The notes below the pieces were generated by a model, which made no database searches, was not told the origin of the DNA, and worked only from the letters and a program-made list of their open reading frames with translations. A program made the position numbers and the translations under genes. A stretch of 64,000 bases of DNA, from assembly GCA_946902875.1 (NCBI GenBank), contig OX336348.1, forward strand, positions 18,935,741-18,999,740, written 5' to 3'. Of the stretch, positions 31,508 through 41,677 are shown piece by piece; the stretch's first letter is position 1, and every line of letters starts with the position of its first letter. Origin of the DNA: Nematopogon swammerdamellus (lineage: Eukaryota; Arthropoda; Insecta; Lepidoptera; Adelidae).

Positions 31508-31912
31508 TTAAGAATTTAAATTATTTAACACTGCTCTTTTGAAGGTGAGCAGTTTAGAAAAATGAATATCTATATGAGAGAAGTATCTGTTGTAGTTTTC
31601 GCATACTCTTCGCAGGGGTACGCGTTTACCTGCATTGGTTCGACAGCGACCAAGTTGAAAAGTAGCATGAAATCGACTAGATTTTTGTGGTATGCGATAT
31701 TGTATCCTTGAAAGTAGGTCGGGACAGTCGATGCCATTATTGCATACTTTATGAAGTGTCATAGTTTCCAGTAATTTTCTGCGGTTGTCGAGGCTAGGTA
31801 GTGAATAAATATTGAGCAAGTTTTCATAAGACGCGTGAGCCCTATGGCAACGCCTATACATTATATACAGAAATTTTCTCTGAACCATTTCTAGTGCGTG
31901 TCTGTATTTATC
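31508..31912 (-). pseudogene. LINE ORF2 C-terminal fragment, E1/E2-like
   Basis: The frame reads MVQRKFLYIMYRR, LPSLDNRRKLLETM, NGIDCPDLLSRIQYRIP and ends LTFKRAVLNNLNS. The DCPDLL motif and neighbours parallel E1 (1820-2263) and E2 (DCPQLVGEIGYSVP). Only the last ~126 residues are present, consistent with 5' truncation. Confidence 0.75.
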
Positions 31913-32889
31913 ATAGTATGATTACTTCGATTACAATACGCCACTTCTCTTTTCTAGCATCACGCATGACATTCAAAACTACGTTAAGTTATGGTTAAAC
32001 AAGAAAGAACCAGTAAAAACATACTTAGATTTGAAAAAAAAAACAGTTAATTTAATATGATAAAGACAATTAATTGTAAATTAAATTAAATCAATAGGTA
32101 TGTACGTTACACATTATAATAATATTTTACAATTTCTCCGACTGCTTTCACTTCCGACCCCACATTATATTATGTTATTGAAGGTGCCTGTAAAGGTTAA
32201 AATTCCCGTGGGAAGATAAACTTTCTTTTGAAACCATTGTCTCATTTCGACAAAGCATCAGAAAGAGCGAATCCGTATTGAACGTAGGCGGCAATTACTT
32301 TGTAACTACAGATTAAGTAAAAAATAAAACATTCGGTAATTATCCCACAGGACATCTGCCTTTTGTGAAGGGCGAGGGAAGAACAATATTTGCAAATATG
32401 ATTTTATATTACTCTTCTGTCTAAAACCGGCCATTTGTTGGGGACTCCTTGGAAGAAGTTTTTAAAAGAATATCCACGATACCCATTGGTTTTATTACCC
32501 ATGACTATACCCTAAGTGACTTGTCTAAATCTGACTGACCTGCTGCGGGGCGTACTGCGTGGTCTACAGCAATGTCTGTCTACCTAAACAAAGAACATAT
32601 GGTTGGGGGGGATCGGGATTTGAACCATAAAACAAATTACTTCTCGGAACTTTTAGTTCGCAAACTCCAGTGTTCAATACCAGTTTTCTCGTGAACTTCA
32701 AGCCAACTAGTTGGCCTGCGTCGTCATCGCGTTGTGCACCTTTGCAGTGACTCTCACACGCAGATCGCTGAGTACAGCAACCACCCCAGCAGCAGCGCAA
32801 CGCACGACCAACGGAATGAAATTCAACTTAACTCTTGGCTATTTACTGAGTAACGTTAAACACAAAAAAAGAAATTCTTGGAGAAAGAA
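31913..32889. other. No gene seen
   Basis: AT-rich except about 32540-32820. A B-box-like GGTTCAAATCCC (minus strand, near 32612) lacks a convincing A box or cloverleaf. No transposon end was recognised. Confidence 0.4.
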
Positions 32890-33605
32890 TCCTTGGAGAC
32901 ACGTCAAGGTAATTTAAAGATAACTTCAATACATGTTCTTCTTGACCTTCGATGTTCAAGACAACTTTAAGATAATCTGAATCACTATATACTATATACT
33001 ATATAACTTATTTGAAACATGTTTTTCTTGAATAAAGTAAAACCGGTTTGCTGAGATCTGTGTAAGATAACTTAAAGGTATCCTGAGAAATGCCGTTTAA
33101 GACAACTTTAAGACAAGCATCACAATATACTGAGAACTCTCTAAGATGACTTATTTGACCCAATTTTGTCTAGAACAATATCAGAACCACTGGTCGTTAG
33201 AGAAGTGTATAAGATTTCTTCAAGATTTTCTGAGGAAGGACGGTTAAGACAACTTCAAGATAATTTGAATTATAATATCCTGAGACTTCCCTAAGATAAC
33301 TCATTTGAGACTATTTTATATTAAGATAGGTTTTTCTTTCTGAAGTGAATTCTAGGCCAACTGGTTTTTCTGAGACTTTTGTGATATAACTTCAAGATAT
33401 CCTGAGGAAAGATTGTTAAGACAACTTCAAGATGATTCGAATCCCAGTATCTTGAGTATTCTCGAAGACAACTTACTTAAGAACATGTTGCATTAAGAAA
33501 TGTTTTTCTTTCCGAAGTAAATTCTAGAATAATTGATTTTTCGGAGAGCCGCATGAGAAATCTTAAAGATAACCTGAGGAATCCTTTTCCTTAAAATCTG
33601 TGTGA
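32890..33605. repeat. Degenerate tandem repeat, ~140-170-bp units
   Basis: Four diverged copies share TTAAGACAACTTCAAGATAA and nearby CCTGAGA, at about 32952, 33093, 33245 and 33416. Spacing grows from 141 to 171 bases. Confidence 0.6.
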
Positions 33606-33614
33606 AATGTTACT

Positions 33615-34395
33615 TGGGGCAACAGACCATTGCACACTAAATTCCGTTAATACTATACTTTATTTGATACTGCTCAACCCTAAGGCTATTTAGTGTGATA
33701 GTATATAGCTTATAGTGAGCCTCAAGATCTACTCTTTACATCGGTGCAAACCGCATCAAAAACTGTTCAGTGCTTCCGGAGTTTACCCCGAACATACATA
33801 CAGACAGACGTTCCCTTTCATAAGAAGTAGAGATAGAGAAGTACAGATAGAGATAGATATTTCATCCATAGATAGGTAAGCGTAGGTTAAGCTTGGACAT
33901 GTCGAAAATTCCGCCAGTTCTAAATTCAATGCGAAGATCTGACAAACAATCTTCCCAAGTCACAATGTTTTGTTAGTACTTAACGCCATCTATCGATTTT
34001 TTTTTCCTGCATTACTTATGTTTGAGGTAGCCTAGTTAACAAACACCGACAAAAATTTCACATAGTTATTGAATTGATGTCGACATCTAGTTGTAACAGC
34101 GGTACTAAACATCGAGGCACGATTTCCAATAATATGGTGATTGTCAGTTCTCTTGTACCTCCACCAACGCAAGGCAACAGACTGCTCACGCCATCTATTA
34201 CGACAACACTAAATTCCGTTCATACTATACTTCATTTGATACTGCTCAAGCCTAAGGCCATTTAGTGTGATGGTATATAGCCTATAGTGAGCCTCAAGAA
34301 CTACCCCTTACATTGGTGCAAACCGCATCAAAAACTATTCAGTGGTTCCGGAGTTTACCCCGAACATACATACAGACAGACGTTCCCTTTTATAA
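33615..34395. repeat. Tandem repeat with ~570-bp unit, second locus
   Basis: Same unit as 15281-17640. TCAGTGCTTCCGGAGTTTAC at 33768 and its variant at about 34339 are 571 bases apart. The unit carries CTTGGACATGTCGAAAATTC (33892) and GTTAACAAACACCGAC. Confidence 0.75.
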
Positions 34396-34540
34396 GAAGA
34401 AAAGAAAGAAGAAAAAAGAAGAAGAAGAAAGAAAGAAGATAGAGATAGAGAAGAAGACAAGATAGAGATAGAGAAGAAGAAGAGAAGAAGAAGAGATAGA
34501 GAATAGAAGAAGAGAAGAGAATAGAGAAGAAGAAGAGATA
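34396..34540. repeat. Purine-rich microsatellite (GAA/GATAGA)
   Basis: Almost pure A/G on the plus strand, with AGAAGAAG, GATAGAGATAGAG and AGAGAATAG motifs. Confidence 0.8.
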
Positions 34541-34693
34541 ACGACGAAGTCATAAAATTTGCATCATCCACAGTATTTTTGGGCTTCACTCTAGACTCAA
34601 ATTTACGCTGGGAGCATATTGACAAAGTTTGCAACAAACTCAGCTGTCTAAAGACTTTATCAAAAAACGGTGACCTTAAGAGCAGATCGAGGT
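34541..34693 (+). pseudogene. LINE RT fragment
   Basis: The frame reads VIKFASSTVFLGFTLDSNLR then HIDKVCNKLSCLKTLSKNG, the 'FLG..LD..L.W..HI' region just after the RT palm of non-LTR elements. It is too short to assign a family. It is followed by unrelated GC-rich sequence (34740-34880). Confidence 0.65.
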
Positions 34694-34985
34694 AAGTCAC
34701 GTGACCGCATTTTAGGTATTTGAACAAAATATATATCGCTGTCTCCAGTCGTCCACCGGCCACGCACGGCCGTGTTTGTGTGTATTTGTGAAGGTTTGGG
34801 GGAGCGGGCGGGGGACACCACCGTACGCCCCGCCCGCGTCCCGCGCCTCCGCACCGCGCCGCCGCCGCGCCGGGCCGGTCGAGCGAGAAGTTTTGCAAAT
34901 TGCAACTCCTGTGCAGTTTTCGTTCGCTAAATCAGTTGCGTGCGTTGCGTTCGAAATCGAAACTCCACCAAATATACTGGTTCAC
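34694..34985. other. GC-rich spacer, nothing recognised
   Basis: 34740-34880 is strongly GC- and CpG-rich; its open frames are low complexity. 34895-34985 is of mixed composition. No ends or motifs were identified. Confidence 0.35.
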
Positions 34986-35369
34986 TAACATGGAACTAAA
35001 CTTTACACTTCGCAAAGGAAAGAAGCTTCATCTGATAGGTACTGACAGTGTTGTGGAGGTAAAAAAAATTTCCATACAATGTATCGGACGTAGCCCCACT
35101 ACAGGCCATCGAACAAAAAAAGATAAAGTTCTGCAATATTGTATGATTATTATTATCAGGTACAGCTTCACTTCACAGAGAGGAAGTTTGCATTCTTTAT
35201 CGTATGGACAGAACAAGGACTCGAATACCTTTTAATTTTGGGAGATGAGTATGATTACAAAACTGGAATTTTTTTATCACAAATGTATGTTAAAAGAAAT
35301 AATTGACCCCAGAAAGCCACGCAAAATGTGTATTCGAGGTATAAACGATGAATCGGACGATGATAGATA
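34986..35369 (+). pseudogene. YqaJ-type exonuclease C-terminal fragment
   Basis: The reading LIGTDSVVEVK corresponds to the 'VEVK' catalytic motif of the YqaJ/lambda-exonuclease fold. After frame changes come YYYQVQLHFTERKFAFFIVW and FWEMSMITKLEFFYHKC, then EIIDPRKPRK, matching the order seen in the minus-strand copy at 44632 (YFQVQGEVHI, LFAVWTG, LPELADSR). At least two frameshifts are needed. It ends where the inverted-repeat element begins. In arthropods such domains often accompany a Mutator-like transposase. Confidence 0.65.
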
Positions 35370-35855
35370 ACCTGTAATAGTCCGTAAGCCCGCTCCAAAT
35401 TTACATCACGATAAAAATGCATGGCACACGGTCGGAAAAGTTGTGCTGAGCGAGAATCAGAAGATTATCGCACCTAAAATTAGCCGGAAGTTTGAGAAAA
35501 TCCTTCACTTCCGGTCAAAATTTTAAGGTTATATTTACGTCATATGACATCATTACGAAACACGTGGCATCGTTTAGCCGTGTAATTCTAGAGAGAGTAA
35601 ACATAAGTCTGTCTGTTCTGAAGTGGCCGGAGGTACTTGAAAGACTGCACCAAATATGGTCACTGGATACATTTTCCTACGCCATGTGACATCTGACGAA
35701 AATTATTATAAAAGTGTTGAAATAATAGTGTTTTTTAAGAATAAATAAGTCTGTCAAGCCATATCTGGCCGGAAGTATTTTAAAAGTGATTTTTTAACTG
35801 CTAGGTGAACGAATTATGTTAATTGCGCAAAATTTAACAAATTATAATCGATTAA

Positions 35856-36709
35856 GGCGAGAATAAGGGTCAAAAGGACAACTTTGAACGAAATTATTGA
35901 GATATTGGTAAAGATGAAAAATCTGTAAAAAATATATGTTATGTATTGATCTTTAATTAACAAACGTAGTAAAAAAAAATATATTTTACTACTTTGGAAA
36001 GGTATTTTTTTTTTTTTTTTTTTTTTTTTTATGGAAACTGACACGGTTGGCTACATCACCTACAACATCCGTGATGTCAGCCCATAACACCGGGTGAACT
36101 TGGTGCCACGTCAGTGCTTCCCTTCGGTCGGGCCGGCTACACTGAACTGGACGGAAAACACAAACTATTTACATAGCCGTTTCGACCGACCTTTCATTTA
36201 GTGCGGTGGTACCAACCCGGGCGGGTTTAACCCTACCACCTAGTAATATAAGAAGGGAGTCATATCCCTTAGTCGCCTTTTACGACATACACGGGGAGAG
36301 ATGCAGTGGGGCTATTCTTTTAAAGTACCGGCCCCACACGGTACATACATAGGTATAAAAAAAAACAAAAAAAAAGTATTAAATAAATCTCCAAAAAATT
36401 ACGAAAAGTACGAAAATTGTACTTTCAAGTTAAATTATCTTGAGAAACATCAATTGTTTCAATACAAGACCCTCATAGAAATGTAGATAATATTTTCCCC
36501 TATAATCGTAGCGAAAAAAAAATTTTGTTTTTCATCTTTCCAACACGTAAAATTTAATAAATAGTGTGATTTTCGCGCAAACGTACTTCGTCGGCGCGAC
36601 GTATCAGCCACCGCACGAGTAGAACGAATCTCGCACCTAATACATCTGCATACGGGTCGTTTTTCAATCATCAGTGCTCGGGTAGCACGGTTTGAGTCCT
36701 ATGTCCCCC
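35856..36709. mobile_element. TTAA-flanked insert, possibly a piggyBac-like MITE
   Basis: TTAA at 35852-35855 and 36710-36713 flanks it, and the right arm lacks it at the matching point. The ends GGCGAGAATAAGG and (reverse complement) GGGGGACATAGGACTC are similar but imperfect. There is no transposase, and a SINE-like repeat lies inside. Confidence 0.55.
36006..36350 (-). repeat. SINE-like repeat with poly-A tail, longer copy
   Basis: Poly-T at about 36003-36030 marks the minus-strand tail. The candidate target duplication is AGGTAT (36000-36005 and 36351-36356). The part next to the tail matches 1151-1345. The 5' part contains TCGTAAAAGGCGACTAAGGG and GGTGGTAGGGTT, and the latter block recurs near 50430-50480 in the tRNA-derived SINE. 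Confidence 0.7.
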
Positions 36710-36908
36710 TTAACAAGGATTATCGAATCATCCGTCGTGGTGGGTATAGATAGTATTACAGAAATTATTACTAATCTGTTGACATAACAATCTAGGGAAA
36801 AATAAAGTTGCGTCTTACCTATTTTTTGTTTGCCAACGGTTGTTTGATATTTATAGTCATTAATTGTCGATTTTAAAAGTTGTCGTAAAATTTTTAAATC
36901 GATATACC

Positions 36909-37712
36909 TCCTGGTAAATCATGTATCTTCGTCGATATTTAATCACATTTCGCACGCAAGCACATACAATGAAGCTATAGAAATACTGGACAAGATCTTT
37001 GTAAAACCCAGTAACGAAATATATGCCCGACACAAACTAGCGAACAGACTACAACAACCTGCCGAGACAATTAATATGTGCTTACGCGCCCTCGAGTTGT
37101 TAGCTAAAGAATGCAACTTCCACGCTGTGAGCGCTGCTCAGAATCGAAGCGATTACATACGAGATGATTTTATAAGTGGACTATCATCGCCTAACATTCG
37201 GCAAAGGCTCCTCGAAAACAGTGGTCTCGATCTCACCGAGGCCTACAAACAAGCTCAGTCTCTAGAATTGGCTCAAGTTCACTCTGAAAAATTCAGTGCC
37301 TCTAGACATTTGAATGCAGTTCATGAAAATGAATGTGAAAATGCTGATCCTTCCTCTTCAGCTGTCAGTAAAAAGACATCTAAATCCTGCTATTTCTGCG
37401 GTCAAGACCAACGCCATCGACGCCAAAAGTTTCCTGTATTCAACACTACCTGCCTAAAATGTTCTAAAAGAGGACATTTTGCAAAAGTATGTCGATCGGG
37501 AAAACAAACTGCTTGTTTGGAAGAACCCAGTAGCAACACCATGATAGCTGCAGCTCCAGCAGCCCTCCAGGCAGGAGACAATTATTTCAATGACTGTCAA
37601 CGGCATTCCAGTACAAGCCTTGAGACACAGGCAGTACTAATACGTTCATAAATCATAACCTACTTCAACAGTACCATCTCTCAAGTTCTCCTTACAATGA
37701 GACAGTAACAAC
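36909..37712 (+). pseudogene. Gypsy-type gag and protease start
   Basis: The frame reads LLVNHVSSSIFNHI, EAIEILDKIFVKPSNEIYAR, RLQQPAETINMCLRALELL, a capsid-like region of Gypsy (Ty3) elements, followed by zinc clusters CYFCGQDQRHRRQKFP and CLKCSKRGHFAKVC at about 37390-37495. The frame stops at 37651. Just before it, in another frame, is the protease motif DTGSTNTFINHN (about 37630-37665), so a frameshift separates them. The gag N-terminus is not identifiable; the open frame runs back to the edge of the left arm. A LINE fragment then interrupts the protease region. Confidence 0.78.
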
Positions 37713-38105
37713 AGTTCAAATCAAATCAAATCAAAATATATTTATTGCACTTGAAATGTTTTTTGCAAAAGGTACAGCTTAACACCGTAGGCGTTCTCCC
37801 CCAGCCAACCTTTGGGTTATTACGAAAAAGTGTGGAGTGGCAGTGAAGAAATAAATGAATGATGGATGATAAAATATAGACATATAATTTAACCAGATAA
37901 TAAAACACAAATACAAATAAATGGTGAAACATACATATATATATATAAATATATACAATATATATGATATATAAACATACATACTTATAAATAACATATA
38001 CAGGGGAGGTAACAAACAGTTGGCATCTAAAAAGGCCAAATAGAAGGTTTATGCAACGTAAAATTATTTGTACAAGGACACACTCACGACAACTTCCCAT
38101 CCCTT
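37713..38105 (-). mobile_element. LINE 3'-end fragment inserted in the Gypsy-type element
   Basis: The tail is an AAATC repeat at 37714-37734. The sequence resembles the 3' region of the LINE at 15992 (TTTATTGC near the tail and CCCAGCCAACCTTTGGG versus CCCAGTCAACCTTTGGATG). It contains (AT)n (about 37935-37975) and no coding remnant. Confidence 0.65.
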
Positions 38106-38957
38106 ATAATGAGAGCTCTCTGCGCTGATGTGGTTCTCCGGAAGGATGTATCCAAGGAACATCAAGCTGTCGAAGTAGTGTATGGTGGCCCCATGGCACC
38201 GTTAAAAATTTCATGCCATTCCCTCAAGGTGGCGTCAGTACCACCAGTGAAGCTTTTCGAATATTTTGATCCACATTGTCGACCGATTGCCACAAAGTCC
38301 CGTCGATATTCTGAAGCTGAGCGTGCTTTCATTACTAGAGAAGTACAAACGTTACTCGAGGACGGCATTATTGAGAATAGCTCTTCACCATGGCGAGCTC
38401 AAGTTCTGATAACAACGAACCAAAACCATAAGAAAATAATGGTTATTGACTATTCGAGAACTATCAATAAATTCACACAGCTTGAGGCATATCGTCTGCC
38501 AAACATTGAGGACTTAGTTGCCAAAGTCGCTCAACACCACGTATTCAGTATAATCGGCCTACGCAGCGCGTACCACCAGATACCGATCACCGAAGAAGAT
38601 AGGCTTTACACAGCATTCGAGGCGGCCGGAAATTTTTACAAATTTAAGAGGATCCCTTTCGGTGTCACTAATATCGTAGCTGCCTTTCAACGGGTAATCG
38701 ATAATGTCATCAGAGAGAAAGCATTACAATCTGTGTATTCTTATCTTGACGATGTTGTAGTGTGTGGCTGCGATAAAGCTGATCACGACCGGAAATTAAG
38801 GAAATACATGCAAACTATTGAGGAGTGCAATTTAACAATAAATGAAGCAAAAATTTTCCTCGGACTATCAAAGATAAAACTTATCGAATATTTCCCTCGG
38901 AGCGTCCCTTTCCCAAGCCGGAAGACCTGTAGCTTTCTTTTCCAGAACAATATCTGA
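38106..38957 (+). pseudogene. Gypsy-type reverse transcriptase, catalytic residue lost
   Basis: The frame reads LCADVVLRKDVSKEHQAVEV, RPIATKSRRYSEAERAFI, GIIENSSSPWRAQVLITTN, MVIDYSRTINKFT, then SIIGLRSAYHQIPI, KRIPFGVTNIVAAFQRVI and the palm motif YLDDVVVCG. The motif before 'SAYHQIPI' is normally D-L; here G replaces the catalytic Asp (about 38555-38557). The YLDD motif is intact. The frame ends at 38957 in unrelated sequence, and no RNase H is recognisable. It is related to Ty3/Gypsy pol and not to the BEL elements elsewhere in the window. Confidence 0.85.
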
Positions 38958-39380
38958 CACTTCCTACTATCATTTTATTTGATTTACGTTTTGTTTATAG
39001 ACGTCCAGAGATACCAACCTTGCGGTTACAAAATCCAGACGTCTACACCTGCACTCCTGCGAGTACAGTGATCATGTATGCCAGATCGAGGCCCCATAGC
39101 TGTACCGTTCTTCCGAAAAAATCCCATGGGAAATACACAGACTGTGACCTTTCTCCAGCCATCTGAGCCACCACCCGTCCACCCGAATGAACCCCCGGCC
39201 GAAGCCGAGAGCCGGGGGTGAAGCCTTCACTGCCACTGGGGTCCGCACCCTATCCAACCACAGCCTGTGCCCAGGGCCTCAGCGTTTTGTGCTAGCCGCA
39301 GCTTTTCTTTTCACCAGCTGTGTATATGCGTGGAAGTACATATGACCTCCACCAAAGTGACCGCTCACTGCCGCACAGTG
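38958..39380. other. Unassigned segment between RT and integrase
   Basis: Here one expects RNase H and the integrase zinc finger, but I recognise neither. There is a GC hairpin CCCCCGGC...GCCGGGGG at about 39190-39218. A Pro/Arg-rich frame (RRPEIPTLRLQNPD, KKSHGKYTDC) resembles the C-terminal tails of retroelement polyproteins, so rearrangement is likely. Confidence 0.4.
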
Positions 39381-40274
39381 TACTATTTGCGCCGAAGTTA
39401 AGCCAAGATTTCTGCAAAGTAAAGGAACATTGATTAAGGCTTCTGCCCCATTTGAGAGGTTGGCATTGAGTTTCAAAGGCCCTATTCCATCGAATACAAG
39501 AAACAAATACATGCTCACTGTCGTCGATGAATATTCCAGGTTCTCCTTTGCCATTCCCTGCTATGACTTAGCTACAGTTATCAAATGTCTGAACAAATTG
39601 TTCTTCCTATTCGGAATGCCCGCATACATCCACCCACAGCGATCGAGGTGGTTCATTTATGTCTTCTGAACTAAAACAATACCTACATTCTAAAGGAGTC
39701 GCTACAAGCCGAACTACAGCCGCAAATCCAAGAGGAAATGGACAAATAGAACGCTATAATGGAATAATATGGAAAACCATACAATTGTCACTGAAAAGTA
39801 AAGGCATGCCTATAACAATGTGGGAGAAAGTAGTTGACTAAACTCTACATTCAATTCGTTCCTTACGTACGTCGTTCCATACTGCAACCAATTGCACTCC
39901 TCATGAGAGAATGTTTGTGCACTGTCGTCGCTCGAGTAATGGAGAATCAATCCCAACATGGCTGTCTACACCTGGACCGGTTCTCATAAAGCGTGTTTTC
40001 AGAACAAGTAAATACGAACCTTCAGTAGATGAGGTCGAGCTAATTGAAGCGAATGCTTCCTACTCATATGTAGACTAAACTAAGAGACGGAATCAAGACA
40101 ACTGTTTCAAACAGACATCTTGCGCCTTATGAAGGCAGAGCCGAGATAGATCCATCAAAAATGTTATTAGATTTGGATCCCTATGATACAAGTGACGTTG
40201 CCCCTGATCCCAAAGCAAACTACCTTTTAAAATCGACAATTAATGACTATAAAGAACAAACAAACGTTGGCTAA
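39381..40274 (+). pseudogene. Gypsy-type integrase and C-terminal tail
   Basis: The frame reads CAEVKPRFLQSKGTLIKASA, then LALSFKGPIPSN, VVDEYSRFSFAIPCYD, and after a frameshift near 39640 HSDRGGSFMSSELKQYLHSKG and NPRGNGQIERYNGIIWKT. The first catalytic Asp, expected in 'DFKGP', is Ser here (about 39469-39471), while the D of SDRG and the E of QIERYN remain. A stop at 39841 and another near 40077 interrupt the tail (TPHERMFVHCRRSSNGE, LIKRVFRTSKYEP). The last codons (LLKSTINDYK) run into the right inverted repeat and stop at 40272-40274. Confidence 0.82.
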
Positions 40275-41677
40275 CAAAAAATAGGTACGACGCGACTTTA
40301 TTTTTACTAGATTAGTAATTATTTCTTTCATACTATCTATACCCAACACGACGGATGAGTATCCTTATTAATCGATTATAATTTGTTAAATTTTGCGCAT
40401 TTAACATAATTCGTTCACCTAGCAATTATTAAAAAATCACTTTTAAAATGCTTCCGGCCAGATATGGCATGGCAGACTTATTTATTCTTAAAGACGCTAT
40501 ATTTAAATACTTTTATAATAATTTTCGTCAAGATGTCACATGACGTAGAAAATGTATTCAGTGACCATCTTTGGCGCAGTCCACTGGCGGCCGGTCCTAA
40601 AGTTAAAGTCCTTACGGTCACAAAGCACGTTTTTACGAGTAAACCCGCGCCCCCTGCGGAATCGAAAAACGCACGCGAGTCTCCCATCTGAATGTATGGG
40701 GATCGGCAAAACACCGCTGGCGCGTGAGACAAAAGATACTTCATAGAAATAGTATGGGCCGAAATAGAGTTCTGCGTGCGGCGCACGAGCGCCAAACAAG
40801 GACGCTATATCGTGAATAGCCGCGCGTGCGACACGTCGCGAGCGACGCCTTTTGCACGAGTCCGTCTACCTAGAGTCAGCGCGCTGTCATGTGATGTCAC
40901 ATACCCGTTGGCGCGCGAATATGTAAATTGGGATATGGTGAGGTTTTGTGCTTTCTGTCACGTAATACTTTGAATTAAGTGGTGCCGATATTTGTCTAAG
41001 AGTTGGTTATAGGTAAGGCGATAAGGTGATCCTGGGTTCAATTGCTACTTTTCAAATGTTTTTTTTATAAATTTTTTAAGTATTTTTGGGAGATTGCTAT
41101 TGTTTTCTTTTTGAAAGCTGCAGTAGTGTTGTGGTCTATGGGTGTGTTCATAAAGGTACTATAAATGAGTTAAAAAACTTGTTTGGATTAATTTTCTTGG
41201 TTTTTGCAACTCATTGAGTGTCTTGAAAATATTCATACTAGGTACGTACATAATACAACGCAGGCGTTTAAAAAATTCGGAGGTCGCGATCTTAAAATAA
41301 CATTGGGAATGTGTTGGAAAATTTGGTACCTATTTAAGGAGGTAGGTACTTAGCGCACTACCGGTCACTGAAGTCACCAGCCGCCACTGGCGCAGTCTGT
41401 CAAGTACTTCCGGTCACTTCAGAACAGACAGACTTATGTTTACTCTCTTTACAATTACACGGCTAAATGATGCCACGTATTTCGTAATTATGTCATATGA
41501 CGTAAATATAACCTTAAAATTGAGACCGGAAGTGAAGGATTTTCTCAAACTTCCGGCCAACTTTAGGTGCGATAATCTTCTGATTCTTGCTCAGCACAAC
41601 TTTTCCGACCGTGTGCCATGCATTTTATCGTGATGTCATATGACGTAGGCAATTTTTGAGCGGGCTTACGGACTATA
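40221..41677. repeat. Right inverted repeat arm
   Basis: Reverse complement of the left arm. Matching landmarks are AAAATCGACAATTAATGAC (about 40229), CTATCTATACCCA, ATTAATCGATTATAATTTG, CTTCCGGCCAGATATGGC, and further out GGAAGTGAAGGATTTTCTC and GTGCCATGCATTTTATCGTG. It is interrupted by the hAT-like MITE at 40582-41389. Confidence 0.85.
40582..41389. mobile_element. hAT-like MITE
   Basis: Flanked by an 8-bp duplication GCGCAGTC (40574-40581 and 41390-41397). The terminal inverted repeats are CACTGGCGGCCGGT and CAGTGGCGGCTGGT. An 8-bp duplication with CA(G/C)TGG-type ends is characteristic of hAT elements. No transposase frame is present. The left arm lacks this insert. Confidence 0.85.

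Larger units (their letters stand above)
35371..36887. repeat. Left inverted repeat arm
   Basis: Pairs with 40221-41677. It contains repeated CCGGAAGT and ACGTCATATGACAT motifs, as subterminal repeats of DNA transposons often do. The inner edge ends in ATTGTCGATTTTAAAAG (about 36870-36887), the reverse complement of the last pol codons region on the other side. It carries a TTAA-flanked insert at 35856-36709. Confidence 0.85.
35371..41677. mobile_element. Gypsy-type element enclosed by ~650-bp inverted repeats, with later insertions
   Basis: The left arm (35371-36887) and right arm (about 40221-41677) are inverted copies, about 85-90% identical by eye. The outer ends share TATAGTCCGTAAGCCCGCTC or a close variant. 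Inside are Gypsy-like gag, protease, RT and integrase on the plus strand. I found no direct LTRs. Each arm is about 650 bases once a TTAA-flanked insert (left, 854 bp) and a hAT-like MITE (right, 808 bp) are removed. The pol stop codon at 40272 lies within the right arm. All coding parts are broken, so this is an old copy. Confidence 0.75.

Noticed and set aside
32600..32625. tRNA gene suggested by GGTTCAAATCCC
   Set aside because: No A box at the right distance and no cloverleaf pairing.
35371..41677. DIRS-type element
   Set aside because: DIRS elements carry a tyrosine recombinase; here an rve-type integrase (VVDEYSRF, SDRGGSF, QIERYN) is visible.
35371..41677. Maverick/Polinton
   Set aside because: No DNA polymerase B, ATPase or capsid genes, and gag and RT are present.
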